A stretch of 35,717 nucleotides of DNA, from positions 1 through 35,717 of the forward strand of contig QWPB01000047.1 of assembly GCA_003671275.1 (NCBI GenBank), in the 5' to 3' direction. Position 1 is the stretch's first letter, and every line of letters starts with the position of its first letter. This stretch comes from Planctomycetota bacterium (GTDB lineage: Bacteria; Planctomycetota; Planctomycetia; Planctomycetales; Planctomycetaceae). Shown here in pieces: positions 9,239-17,146 of this stretch. The translations under genes and the position numbers were made by a program. The notes under the pieces are model-generated. The model was given only the letters and a program-made list of their open reading frames with translations. It did no database searches and was not told the origin of the DNA.

Positions 9239-9523
9239 GGAACACCCTTTCGGGGACAAAAGTGAGGGACTGAGCCGTAAAGGGTAGCAGGGCTCCGTCC
9301 GGAATGGAAAAGGGGACCAACAACGACCAGTAACTCAGGATTCTTCGAACTATCCGTTTCACCCGGTCGGATGTCTTTTGGAAACATGAGGCGTTCTCGA
9401 AACAGGCTTTGACTACCAGGACTCCCTGTGTGATCTTTTGTATGAGGGATTGTGCGCTCGTCGAGTGGAATGGTGTCCACGTGAGAAAATCGTTGGAACC
9501 GGCCCTTTCGACAGATCCCGCAT

Positions 9524-10249
9524 ATGCATCGCGACACCAAACTCGGTCTCGCTTTAGCCATCCTCGTGATGGGGTTTGCCGCTGCGCTCTGTTTCCCGCG
9601 AGTCACTCCCACCGACGTACGGGATGAACTCACGCTCACCACGGCTTCCGAGCTGGATGCTTCGATTCGGATGATGCCGATCCGCAGTTACACCGACGCG
9701 GAAAATCGGACGCTTCCGGTACCCGTTACGCCAGTCGCCGAAGTGCCGCCTGCGACTGAACCCACGCTGGCGGAGGCCACTCCGGAACCGATCGTCGGTC
9801 TCCCGCCGGACCAGACAGCCACCCACCAACCATCGGAATCCGGGCCCATCTCCGCCCACGCAGATGCAGAACCCGGTGCCTCTGTACCGCAGCGAGTTTA
9901 TCGCGTGCAACCGGGTGACTCCCTGAGCCGGATTGCCCGCCGGGAGTTGGGGAGCGAATCACACAGCGAGCGACTGTTTCAGGCGAATCGGGAAGTTCTC
10001 TCGTCGCCCGATCGGCTGGTTCCTGGAATGGAACTGTTGATTCCTGAGATCGAGGCACCACAACGGAATCCGGAGGAGCGAACGGACGGCTCCGTCGCCG
10101 GTCAAGAAGCGCTCTCGGAAACGACCACGCCGCCACCGACAGTCCCGGTGAATCGGGCGCCCCATCCGCCCTCGTCCGCCGACCGGCCCGCTCGGCTGTT
10201 TCGTGCCCCGGGGCGAATCAGCAGCGAATCGACCGTTCGCCCTCAATAA
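9524..10249 (+). CDS. LysM-domain protein with N-terminal anchor
   Basis: The 241-residue product starts MHRDTKLGLALAILVMGFAA, a short basic head and a hydrophobic segment that is either an uncleaved anchor or a signal peptide. A Pro/Thr/Glu-rich linker leads to one LysM domain at about residues 125-172, from YRVQPGDSLSRIARRELG to VPGMELLIPEI. LysM domains bind N-acetylglucosamine polymers such as peptidoglycan. The last 65 residues are Pro/Ser/Thr-rich and probably disordered. The protein is therefore likely a periplasmic envelope protein attached to the inner membrane. No catalytic domain is visible. A possible promoter (TTGACT 9409-9414, 17-base spacer, GATCTT) lies about 85 bases upstream but is weak at the -10. 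It precedes the ECF sigma operon; no functional link is shown. Confidence 0.85.
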   Translation: MHRDTKLGLALAILVMGFAAALCFPRVTPTDVRDELTLTTASELDASIRMMPIRSYTDAENRTLPVPVTPVAEVPPATEPTLAEATPEPIVGLPPDQTATHQPSESGPISAHADAEPGASVPQRVYRVQPGDSLSRIARRELGSESHSERLFQANREVLSSPDRLVPGMELLIPEIEAPQRNPEERTDGSVAGQEALSETTTPPPTVPVNRAPHPPSSADRPARLFRAPGRISSESTVRPQ

Positions 10250-10399
10250 TTCGCTCGCCGGGTGGTGATCTGGGGAATCCCCCAAGGGGCCCGGAACCTC
10301 GTCCGCTTTCCGGATATCCCCGCGTTTCCCACGGGCCAGGCAAGCATCCGCCCCGCCATCCAGAATCCGAGGGATGCCGCAGCCCGGCTTAGAGAGAGA

Positions 10400-10428
10400 T
10401 TGTATCGTCGGGCATCGCTGGTTATGTT
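10400..10428 (+). promoter_or_regulatory. Possible sigma70-type promoter for the ECF sigma operon
   Basis: TTGTAT at 10400-10405 and TATGTT at 10423-10428 are separated by 17 bases, each matching four of six consensus positions. Transcription would start near 10435 and leave a leader of about 120 bases before the sigma factor start. The assignment is by eye only. Confidence 0.3.
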
Positions 10429-10491
10429 CAAATGATACACACTGCGGTTCTGACCACTTTCCACGAAACCTGACCGTCCGCCCGGTGTTTC

Positions 10492-10560
10492 ATGGAAGAC
10501 GACGCAAAGCTGGCCCGTTCGGGCGGTTTTGCACTTCACACAAGGTGTCGGCACACGTGA
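10492..10560 (+). other. Short upstream frame overlapping the sigma factor start
   Basis: A 22-codon frame starts at ATG 10492 (MEDDAKLARSGGFALHTRCR) and its TGA at 10558-10560 overlaps the GTG at 10557 as GTGA. If translated, it could couple ribosome arrival to sigma factor synthesis. There is no strong Shine-Dalgarno before its ATG, so it may be chance. Confidence 0.25.
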
Positions 10561-11174
10561 CCACTGCCACTAGTCCCGCCGCAAACCCTTACCTCAAAGA
10601 TCCCGATGTCCAGCTGATGCTTCGCGTCCGGGAGGGTGATGAGGCTGCGTTTGCGCAGCTTGTGGCGACTTACCAGGACCGGCTGATCGGGTTGCTGACT
10701 AATATGGTCGGCGATCGCACTTCCGCCGAAGACACCGCCCAGGAGGTTTTCCTGCGCATCTATCGGGCCCGCCATGGTTACGAGGCCAATGCGAAATTCT
10801 CCACCTGGCTGTTCAGCATCGCCCATAACCTGGCCAGCAACACTCGCCGTTCTCATTCACGTCGCAAGGAGTCCCAGCTGAACTCGGCTCCAGATAGTTC
10901 CGGCCCGCAATCGCCGCAGGAACAACTGGTCGCCGAGAAGTCGGCCCTGATGCCCTCGCGGGTCATGGCCAAAGCGGAACTCATTGAAAAAGTGCAGGCG
11001 GCCATGGAGTCCTTGAACGAACGCCAGCGGATGGCCCTGCTGCTGCACAAATTCGAGGGGATGAACTACATCGATATTGGAGCGGCCATGGAGATGACTC
11101 CCCAGGCGGTGAAGTCCCTGTTGTCGCGAGCCCGGGATCAGCTGCGAATGGCGCTGGAAGGGTACATCCAATGA
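10557..11174 (+). CDS. ECF-type RNA polymerase sigma factor
   Basis: The product (about 205 residues, MTTATSPAANPYLKDPDVQL) is a sigma70-family extracytoplasmic-function factor. Region 2 spans FAQLVATYQDRLIGLLTNMV through SAEDTAQEVFLRIYRA and KFSTWLFSIAHNLASN. Region 4 lies at the C-terminus: SLNERQRMALLLHKFEGMNY, then the helix-turn-helix IDIGAAMEMTPQAVKSLLSR. It directs core RNA polymerase to its own promoters and is normally held inactive by an anti-sigma factor, which fits the next gene. The frame is open further upstream to 10374, but that segment is Cys/Arg-rich and not sigma-like. GTG 10545 and GTG 10557 are the realistic starts; I prefer 10557, which has AAGG upstream. The operon continues into the anti-sigma-like gene 60 bases downstream. 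Confidence 0.9.
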   Translation: MTTATSPAANPYLKDPDVQLMLRVREGDEAAFAQLVATYQDRLIGLLTNMVGDRTSAEDTAQEVFLRIYRARHGYEANAKFSTWLFSIAHNLASNTRRSHSRRKESQLNSAPDSSGPQSPQEQLVAEKSALMPSRVMAKAELIEKVQAAMESLNERQRMALLLHKFEGMNYIDIGAAMEMTPQAVKSLLSRARDQLRMALEGYIQ

Positions 11175-11234
11175 TCCGCTTCCCCTCGGTCTCGAGAAAC
11201 TGGTCGCTCATCCCCCATCCACGGGAGGTGCGTC

Positions 11235-11756
11235 ATGGATAAACTCCGCCGCGTCTCCCCCGAGGTTCGGGATAATTTCGTAGCCTATCTCGACGGGGAA
11301 CTGCCGCCCCCCGACATCAAGCAGTTGGAGCAAATCCTGGCTGATAGCCCGGTTGCTCGCAAGGATGTCGAAGCCCTGGTCCGCACCTATGAATTGCTGG
11401 ACCTGCTACCTCGACCACAGGCGACCGTCGAATTCACCCAGAAGACGATGGCCACGGTGAAGCTCTCGGATCTCAAGACCGACATCACACAGACCGCCTG
11501 GTACAAACAATTCCAGCTTGGTCTGGCGGGGGGGCTGGGCTGGCTGCTGGTCGCCGGAGTCGCACTGGTGGCTTACCTGGGAACCAACCGCTGGGTACCC
11601 TCCGAAGATGACCTCAAGCTACGTGATTTGCAGGTCATCAAGAATATCGACAACTACAGCCAGGCGGGCAGCTACGATTTTATCGAGCGGCTGGAGCGAT
11701 CTCCGAAGCTGATGCAGGAGATCCGTGAGGAAGTGAGGACTCGCCATGGCCGCTAA
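11235..11756 (+). CDS. Membrane anti-sigma-factor-like protein
   Basis: The 173-residue protein begins MDKLRRVSPEVRDNFVAYLD behind a strong ribosome-binding site, GGGAGGTG. The N-terminal segment DNFVAYLDGELPP and the following helices resemble the sigma-binding domain of anti-sigma factors, but the zinc-binding His-x3-Cys-x2-Cys motif is absent. One transmembrane helix spans about residues 95-116 (LGLAGGLGWLLVAGVALVAY), leaving a cytoplasmic N-terminal domain and a roughly 57-residue extracytoplasmic tail. The likely role is to hold the preceding sigma factor at the membrane and release it on an envelope signal. The assignment rests on context, topology and the N-terminal motif. It overlaps the next gene by 11 bases, a sign of coupled translation. 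Confidence 0.75.
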   Translation: MDKLRRVSPEVRDNFVAYLDGELPPPDIKQLEQILADSPVARKDVEALVRTYELLDLLPRPQATVEFTQKTMATVKLSDLKTDITQTAWYKQFQLGLAGGLGWLLVAGVALVAYLGTNRWVPSEDDLKLRDLQVIKNIDNYSQAGSYDFIERLERSPKLMQEIREEVRTRHGR

Positions 11757-12993
11757 GGTATGGATGGGCTGGTGTGCAGCATTGGCCGCCGCCATCGGTG
11801 TGGGACCGCTGCTCATCGAACCGGGTGATCCGACGCTGCATGCCGCCCGCGATGAAATCTCGCGGATGTCGGAATCCCAGCGAGGTGTCCTGCAACGGCA
11901 GTATGAGCAGTACCAGGCACTCAGCGAAGCGGATCGAGCCAAGCTGCGGGAGATGTATCGTTTACTGGAGGCCGATCGAACCCAGAATGGTTTACATGTT
12001 GCTGCGCTCCAGGACTATTGCGACTGGTTAAAGTTGATCGATGCCTGGGAACAAGACGAACTGGTCCACCAGACCGATCCTCAGGCCAAGATCAAACGTG
12101 TTTCAGAGATCGTGGAAACTCGACGCGTGCGGACCGTATCCGAGGCTGCCGATGGGGATCAGGACGAACGGCCAGGAAGTCAGTGGATGCCCCCCCTGCT
12201 GAGTGAATATGAATTAACCAAAGTGTTCGATGTCTGGTCCAGGCGATTGACGAATCTAACCCTGGAAGAACAGGCGGAAATCGACAAACGGCATGGGCTG
12301 GAACGGTTCGGTACTCAGATCCGGCATCTCAAAAAGACCGTCGGACTGGGGAAGAGCGATGCCCTGCTGATGTCGATCAGCGACGCCGAGTTCAAGGAAA
12401 TGGCCGAGGCCACTGGCAACAAGGAGTTTCTGGAGAAAGCCGAAACCCTCCGAGATCCGCTCAACAAACGCCGTTACGCGACGATGTGCATCATCGCCTC
12501 CTGCGTGGAACAGTTTCACCGCGAAGGGGCGGCCACCACGGATGCCGAAATTATGGCGTATTTTCAGACGCTGAGTCCCGAGAAGCAGGACGAACTGCTC
12601 CAATTGGGAGCCAGTGACTTCAAAACCCAGTTGCGGCTGCAACGGCTGGAAAAGCACCCGGAGATTGTCGAGCTGCAAAGTCTTTCGCCCAATTTCAGTG
12701 CGGCGATGCAGATGCTCAAGCGGTTCAAGTCGGGTGGGCCCATGATCCGTCCAGGCGAAGACGGCGGGCCGCCGTTTGGGCTGCCCCGGGATCGGAATGG
12801 CGAGCCACGATTCGAGCCACGCCGGGAAAGCGATCGGCCTGGACGAGGACAGCGGCCCCCATTTCGACCGGGAGAACGGAACGGCGATGCCGATTTTCGA
12901 TCGCCCGCTGAAAATAGAGATGGCCCGCCCCGCCGACCCCCGGAAGAAAACAGCGAACAAGCGAAACCGCCCACCGAAAAATCTCCGATTTGA
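11746..12993 (+). CDS. Secreted helical protein with Pro/Arg/Glu-rich tail
   Basis: The 415-residue protein starts MAAKVWMGWCAALAAAIGVG, a signal peptide or anchor. Residues 30-330 are strongly helical and charged (RMSESQRGVLQRQYEQYQAL, LSEADRAKLREMYRLLEADR), somewhat like DUF3106-type or periplasmic Spy-like helical proteins. The last 75 residues are a low-complexity Gly/Pro/Arg/Asp/Glu tail (PFRPGERNGDADFRSPAENR). It is the third gene of the sigma operon and begins 11 bases before the anti-sigma stop. A plausible role is as the extracytoplasmic sensor or modulator of the anti-sigma factor, but that is inference from position. No catalytic motif is visible. No terminator for this operon is apparent; the hairpin downstream has its T-run on the other strand's side. 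Confidence 0.75.
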   Translation: MAAKVWMGWCAALAAAIGVGPLLIEPGDPTLHAARDEISRMSESQRGVLQRQYEQYQALSEADRAKLREMYRLLEADRTQNGLHVAALQDYCDWLKLIDAWEQDELVHQTDPQAKIKRVSEIVETRRVRTVSEAADGDQDERPGSQWMPPLLSEYELTKVFDVWSRRLTNLTLEEQAEIDKRHGLERFGTQIRHLKKTVGLGKSDALLMSISDAEFKEMAEATGNKEFLEKAETLRDPLNKRRYATMCIIASCVEQFHREGAATTDAEIMAYFQTLSPEKQDELLQLGASDFKTQLRLQRLEKHPEIVELQSLSPNFSAAMQMLKRFKSGGPMIRPGEDGGPPFGLPRDRNGEPRFEPRRESDRPGRGQRPPFRPGERNGDADFRSPAENRDGPPRRPPEENSEQAKPPTEKSPI

Positions 12994-13010
12994 ATCGGAA
13001 CTGGTCCATC

Positions 13011-13043
13011 AAAAAAACTGAGGCCCGTCTGTGCGGGCCTCAG
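13011..13043 (-). terminator. Rho-independent terminator for the minus-strand 82-aa gene
   Basis: A perfect 10-bp stem (CTGAGGCCCG / CGGGCCTCAG, 13018-13027 with 13034-13043) encloses the loop TCTGTG. On the minus strand it is followed directly by seven T (A-run at 13011-13017 on plus). It sits 30 bases after the stop of the gene at 13073. Confidence 0.9.
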
Positions 13044-13072
13044 GGGATCGGTCTTGTGAACGTCTGAACCGC

Positions 13073-13321
13073 TTACTCGTCGAGCTCTGCCACGACGGCT
13101 TCATACGTCTGGGTCGGCTGGGCCACTTTGCGGTAACCGATGTCGCGGATCACTTCGAGGACTTCACTCCAAGTGGGGAACTGGCGTCCACTGCGCCGCT
13201 TGTAATCATCCATGGCCTTCATGAATTCGACTTCATCCGGGCGATAGTCCCGTTCACAGGTCGTGGGATCAATCTGGCGACGGCGTTCGACTTTCCGGCG
13301 ATCCGGCCCCGTGTAGGTCAC
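13073..13321 (-). CDS. Small basic/charged protein, unknown function; start uncertain
   Basis: The 82-residue product from GTG 13321 reads [20 protein letters not shown] and continues [20 protein letters not shown] to [20 protein letters not shown]. It has an Arg-rich head and a helical, probably DNA- or protein-binding, body around the SWE/TWSEV segment. The GTG has only a weak ribosome-binding site. The same frame continues upstream with plausible protein sequence ([18 protein letters not shown]) back to an in-frame TAA at 13376-13378. Before that TAA, still in frame, is ATG 13402 reading MPRTLQAP. Either translation starts at a non-standard codon (CTG 13372 or ATT), or the real gene is longer and carries a nonsense codon. 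The gene has a clear terminator downstream. Family not identified; the composition suggests a conserved regulator-type protein. Confidence 0.75.
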   Translation of the reverse strand: MTYTGPDRRKVERRRQIDPTTCERDYRPDEVEFMKAMDDYKRRSGRQFPTWSEVLEVIRDIGYRKVAQPTQTYEAVVAELDE

Positions 13322-13735
13322 TTCTGCGGAGACACGGCGGTCTTTCGGAGTTCGGCGTCGACTGACAATCAGTTCTTAGGGAGCTTGCAGGGTACGAGGC
13401 ATGAGCACTGTCTTTCGAGGGGACGATGGAACAGAGATGAAAGGAAGAGGCGACGCGCCATCGTCGACCTCGATGCATTCGAGCAACAATCCTTCACAAT
13501 CAGTATGCGGCTTATTTCCCAGTCAGGCAAAAAATGCGGACTAAACTTCAGAGGAAAGCCAGCAGGTTACGGACGATTCCATGGAATCGTCCGATTAGTT
13601 GGGTAATTCCAATTAAGGCAGCTTCTCCGCCGCTCTCTCCAGTGAACTTGTTGACGTTCGCCAACATGTTCCGCCAAGGCCCTTTTTTCAACCTAATTTT
13701 CGGCGGTGCCCCTTGACTGCCACGGAAAATCCGTC
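13322..13735. other. Divergent intergenic region upstream of FHA-EAL gene
   Basis: About 330-410 bases, depending on the start of the minus-strand gene. The part next to 13321 may code for the N-terminus of that gene. The rest has no convincing frame. Its outstanding element is the 24-bp perfect palindrome at 13570-13593. It is followed by a looser TTGG-N6-CCAA repeat near 13599-13612. No clear -35/-10 pair was found. Confidence 0.5.
13570..13593. promoter_or_regulatory. 24-bp perfect palindrome, candidate operator
   Basis: The 12-base half-site CGGACGATTCCA is followed without a gap by its exact complement, centred on an NcoI-like CCATGG. As RNA it would fold into a 10-bp stem with a CATG tetraloop, but no U-run follows on either side, so it is not a standard terminator. 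It lies about 143 bases upstream of the FHA-EAL start and in the leader region of the divergent small gene. A dimeric repressor site is the simplest reading. Confidence 0.5.
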
Positions 13736-14908
13736 ATGTCTTTGTCAACAATCCGCCTGCCCCTGTCCGGGACGTCTATCAAGACGGAAACCGGATGGAC
13801 CTTGTCAGGCTGTCTGCCGCCATCCCGTTCGCTGACATCGATCGCGATTGACGCGGACTCCTTTGTGATTGGCCGCCGTCCGGGTGTGAATTTGCAAGTT
13901 TCATCGGCCCGCGTCTCGGGCCGGCATGCTGAACTGCTGCGGGTCGGAGATCACCTGTTCATCCGTGACCTGGGCAGTACCAATGGAACCTTCGTCAATC
14001 GCCGTCGGGTCCGACAGCCGACGCCGATCGGAGATGGCGCTCATATTGAAATCGCCGACTTGGAATTCCGCCTGGAAATGCGGAAATCGACCGTCAACTT
14101 TTCTCCCTTGAAAAAGACCGCCGAGTGCATCGACACGATGGAGTCGGAGTGGATTCTAAGTCAGTTCGATCGTCTGATTCGCGAACGGGAAGTCGTCTCA
14201 TTTTTCCAGCCGATTATCGACCTCGAAAACAACGCCATCATCGGATACGAGGCACTCGCCCGAAGCACGGTGCCGGGGCTCGAAAATCCGGGAATGATGT
14301 TTCAAACCGCTCAGATGGTCAGTCGGGAAGTCGAACTGTCACTGATCTGCCGTCAACGTGCCATGGAAGGCTCGACCCAACTGCCGACAGGCTCACGAAT
14401 CTTCGTGAACACGCACCCCATGGAATCTCTGACGATCGATCTGCTGCCTTCGATCACCGTGTTACGCCGGAAGTATCCCGAGACGCCAATCATTGTCGAG
14501 ATCCATGAAGGGGCGATTCATGACCCCAAAATGATGGGCGATCTGGCACGTGAACTTCGTGATCTATCCGTAGAGATCGCTTACGACGATTTCGGAGCAG
14601 GACAGGCCCGGCTGGTGGAACTAGTCAAGGTTCCCCCCGATTACTTGAAATTCGACATGTGCTTGATTCGGAATATCCATGAAGCCGATCCTCAACAACG
14701 CCGGATGTTGAAGATGCTCGTTGATATGGCCCGCGATATCCCCACCATTACCTTGGCGGAAGGGATCGAGAATCAGAACGAAGCCGATGTCTGTCGAGAA
14801 CTGGGGTTCCAACTGGCCCAAGGCTATTACTTTGGCCGACCCATGAAAGTCGATCAGGCGGCCGCGTTTGCAGCCATTCAGCAATCCAAAGTCGCATCTG
14901 GCATGTAA
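13736..14908 (+). CDS. FHA domain - EAL domain c-di-GMP phosphodiesterase
   Basis: The product from ATG 13736 (MSLSTIRLPLSGTSIKTETG) is 390 residues. An FHA domain covers about residues 42-113, with the hallmark GRRPG, SARVSGRHAEL and RDLGSTNGTFVN, and should bind phosphothreonine on a partner. A short linker leads to an EAL domain at about 140-382. The metal and catalytic residues are all present: Glu172 in YEALAR, Asn225 in VNTHP, Glu255 in IVEIHE, Asp284-Asp285 in AYDDFGAG, Lys305 in YLKFD, Glu342 and Glu345 in AEGIE, and Gln362 in AQGYYFGRP. It is therefore predicted to hydrolyse c-di-GMP to pGpG in the cytoplasm, recruited by Ser/Thr kinase signalling. There is no GGDEF domain and no membrane segment. 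A GTG at 13706 is a weaker alternative start. The stop is 15 bases from that of the convergent HEAT-repeat gene. Confidence 0.92.
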   Translation: MSLSTIRLPLSGTSIKTETGWTLSGCLPPSRSLTSIAIDADSFVIGRRPGVNLQVSSARVSGRHAELLRVGDHLFIRDLGSTNGTFVNRRRVRQPTPIGDGAHIEIADLEFRLEMRKSTVNFSPLKKTAECIDTMESEWILSQFDRLIREREVVSFFQPIIDLENNAIIGYEALARSTVPGLENPGMMFQTAQMVSREVELSLICRQRAMEGSTQLPTGSRIFVNTHPMESLTIDLLPSITVLRRKYPETPIIVEIHEGAIHDPKMMGDLARELRDLSVEIAYDDFGAGQARLVELVKVPPDYLKFDMCLIRNIHEADPQQRRMLKMLVDMARDIPTITLAEGIENQNEADVCRELGFQLAQGYYFGRPMKVDQAAAFAAIQQSKVASGM

Positions 14909-14923
14909 TCCAGACGGGCTAAA

Positions 14924-17146
14924 TCACGGGGCGGGAGCGGCAGCGGCGGATACTCCCAACAGTAAGGCATCCACCCCACTGGGCTGGGGAGCCAAGGCCC
15001 CAATGACGCTGGTCATGGCCTGTCGCAAATCAGCATCGGCTTCAATCTTCCACGCGGCCACCAGCGAATCCGCGACGGACTGATCCAGCGTGGACTGGTG
15101 TCTCAGCAGATGTCGCGACAACTGCCGTGCAGCTTCCGATCGCACCAGTACGGAAGAACTGCCATCCAGGACCGTCTCGGCCAGCTTGGCTTGAACGGTC
15201 GAAGTCGGGATCGCGGACAATGCTATCAAGGCATCTTCGCCGATCTCATTACGTCCCAGTGATCGGATCAAGGCCCCTTCGGCAGGTGTCAGATCATAGA
15301 TGTGAGTCCGGCCTTCGGCGATCCGCCGCAACCAGGCTGCCGCCACTCGCGACTGCTGCGTCAGCTGCTCCATCGTCAAATCGGGCGGACTGACCTGGGC
15401 CAGCAGAGGCTTCAGCTGCCGAGCCAGATCCGATGACTCAACGGATTCCTCAACATAGGTCAGCAGTGGATCTTGCTTCATCAGGTGAGCGATGGAAGAC
15501 CGCATGCCTGCGGGGCCATACACGGCAATCGGCAGATGTTTTGTTCGGGAATCGGCCCGGAAATTGGCGATCGTAGGAGACAGCTCCCACCGGATGGTGT
15601 TCAGGTGGAGAACCGCGACCTCCACATCAGCCCGGCTGGCGGCAGCCGTGAATCCTTCGGATCCGGTGGGCAAAATGTGCGTTGCGTAACCCATTTCCGT
15701 GAGATGCGAAGCCATCGCTGATCCCCGGGTATTATTGGGATCAATCACCACACTGTCGGGCTGAGAATCGGCTTCCAGAACCCGCGTCAGGATTTCGACA
15801 ACCCGCTGGGAACCAGAGAACGATCTCTGGGGGTCCCACTTCAAGATTGTCTCGGCGGCAGCAAACTGGACACGCGGTGAAGCATGATCCAGCATCGTCA
15901 CCACCTGTCCCCGTTGTCCACCAGTTCGAAGTAAACCTGCCGAACCATTCTCGGACAAGGCCCGGACGAGAGCTTCAGTGGCCCCTACCGTCCCCAGTTC
16001 ATTCGAAAGCGAAAGGGCCTTCAAACACGCTTCCGAACCGACCGACACCGCCGTCAAATATGCCGTTCCCGGACCCTTTGGCAGTGCCTGATCCCAGCCC
16101 GCTGTTTCCACGTCTCGGGTCAGCAAGACGACCAGCAACACAGCCTGCGCCCGGGAATCTCCCGGAGCCATTTCCAAAGCCTGCCGGGCCAGCTGTTCAG
16201 CACGGAACACGGCAGCGGAACGTGTCGAGACACGAACTTCCTTCAATCCCCCGTTCTCGGAATCGGTGATCCAGAGGGGGTACAGACCATCGTCCTCAGG
16301 TTCCAGAGACTGTTTCCCCGTCAGGAAGCCCTCAGCCGCCGAACGCATCTTGCCTGCCGAACCGAATCCATCGAGGCGATGAGCCTGATCCGCATGACCA
16401 TAGAGTATCCGGGCCAGCGAACCCCGAGAGGTGGCTTGCAATGCCGGGTCTTTGGATCCAAACGCCAACCGATACAACAGATGGGCTTCCGATTGACCGG
16501 CAACATAGCCAAACGCATGCGCGGCAATACTTTTTTCCGCATCGGTCCCCACGGACAGGTAGCCCGCCAGAGGCGCCACTGCGACCGAACCCATGCGGGA
16601 CAAAGCAATCAGGGCTGCCGCACGATCCACATTCGAGTTTTCATCAGCCGCCTGTTGCACGAGCCGGGCGGCGGCAGGAGCCCCCAGGTGTTGCAGATCA
16701 CGAATTGCCAGATCCACCTGCCGAGCATCACCCGACAGGTTCTTGATGACTTGATCGAGATACGCCGGGTCATTGGCTTGCCGGGAGCCTGCTGCCATCA
16801 GTCGCTCAAGCAGGATCGTAGCGGGCGGATTGACCCCCTCCGTCCGGGCCAGCTGTAAAAACGTCGAAGTGCCGTACTTCTGCCGAAAACTCAACAATGT
16901 GGCATCGTCGGGATCCAGGGCCAACAACCCTTCCAGATACCCCTTGGCCGCCTCGGGGCGTGCGATCTTCATCGTGAAGAGCACAGCCTCCATGAATTCG
17001 TCAGGCGTCGTTGGTTCTTTGACCAATGGAGACTGCGCCTCAGTGGATTCCGGGGACACCCCGGTCTCCTGAGCCAACAATCCCTGATTCTTGAGAATCC
17101 AGGTGGCAAACAGCAGAACCACCCACTTCGAACGATGGGAAACCAT
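14924..17146 (-). CDS. Exported HEAT-repeat protein with embedded receiver-like domain
   Basis: I place the start at ATG 17146 (MVSHRSKWVVLLFATWILKN), which gives a basic head and signal peptide ending near LLAQ; GGAG lies ten bases upstream. An in-frame ATG at 17191 would add 15 residues and spoil the signal. The 740-residue protein has helical HEAT-like repeats from about 125 to 240 (VDRAAALIALSRMGSVAVAP, EKSIAAHAFGYVAGQSEAHL), again near 390-440, and at the C-terminus (ALIALSAIPTSTVQAKLAET). Between about 465 and 585 is a stretch with the strand order of a response-regulator receiver: VVIDPN, VAVLHLN, IAVYGP, LLTYVEE. The phosphoacceptor Asp position is His/Leu, so it should not be phosphorylated. 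The function is unknown; probably a periplasmic scaffold. Confidence 0.8.
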   Translation of the reverse strand: MVSHRSKWVVLLFATWILKNQGLLAQETGVSPESTEAQSPLVKEPTTPDEFMEAVLFTMKIARPEAAKGYLEGLLALDPDDATLLSFRQKYGTSTFLQLARTEGVNPPATILLERLMAAGSRQANDPAYLDQVIKNLSGDARQVDLAIRDLQHLGAPAAARLVQQAADENSNVDRAAALIALSRMGSVAVAPLAGYLSVGTDAEKSIAAHAFGYVAGQSEAHLLYRLAFGSKDPALQATSRGSLARILYGHADQAHRLDGFGSAGKMRSAAEGFLTGKQSLEPEDDGLYPLWITDSENGGLKEVRVSTRSAAVFRAEQLARQALEMAPGDSRAQAVLLVVLLTRDVETAGWDQALPKGPGTAYLTAVSVGSEACLKALSLSNELGTVGATEALVRALSENGSAGLLRTGGQRGQVVTMLDHASPRVQFAAAETILKWDPQRSFSGSQRVVEILTRVLEADSQPDSVVIDPNNTRGSAMASHLTEMGYATHILPTGSEGFTAAASRADVEVAVLHLNTIRWELSPTIANFRADSRTKHLPIAVYGPAGMRSSIAHLMKQDPLLTYVEESVESSDLARQLKPLLAQVSPPDLTMEQLTQQSRVAAAWLRRIAEGRTHIYDLTPAEGALIRSLGRNEIGEDALIALSAIPTSTVQAKLAETVLDGSSSVLVRSEAARQLSRHLLRHQSTLDQSVADSLVAAWKIEADADLRQAMTSVIGALAPQPSGVDALLLGVSAAAAPAP

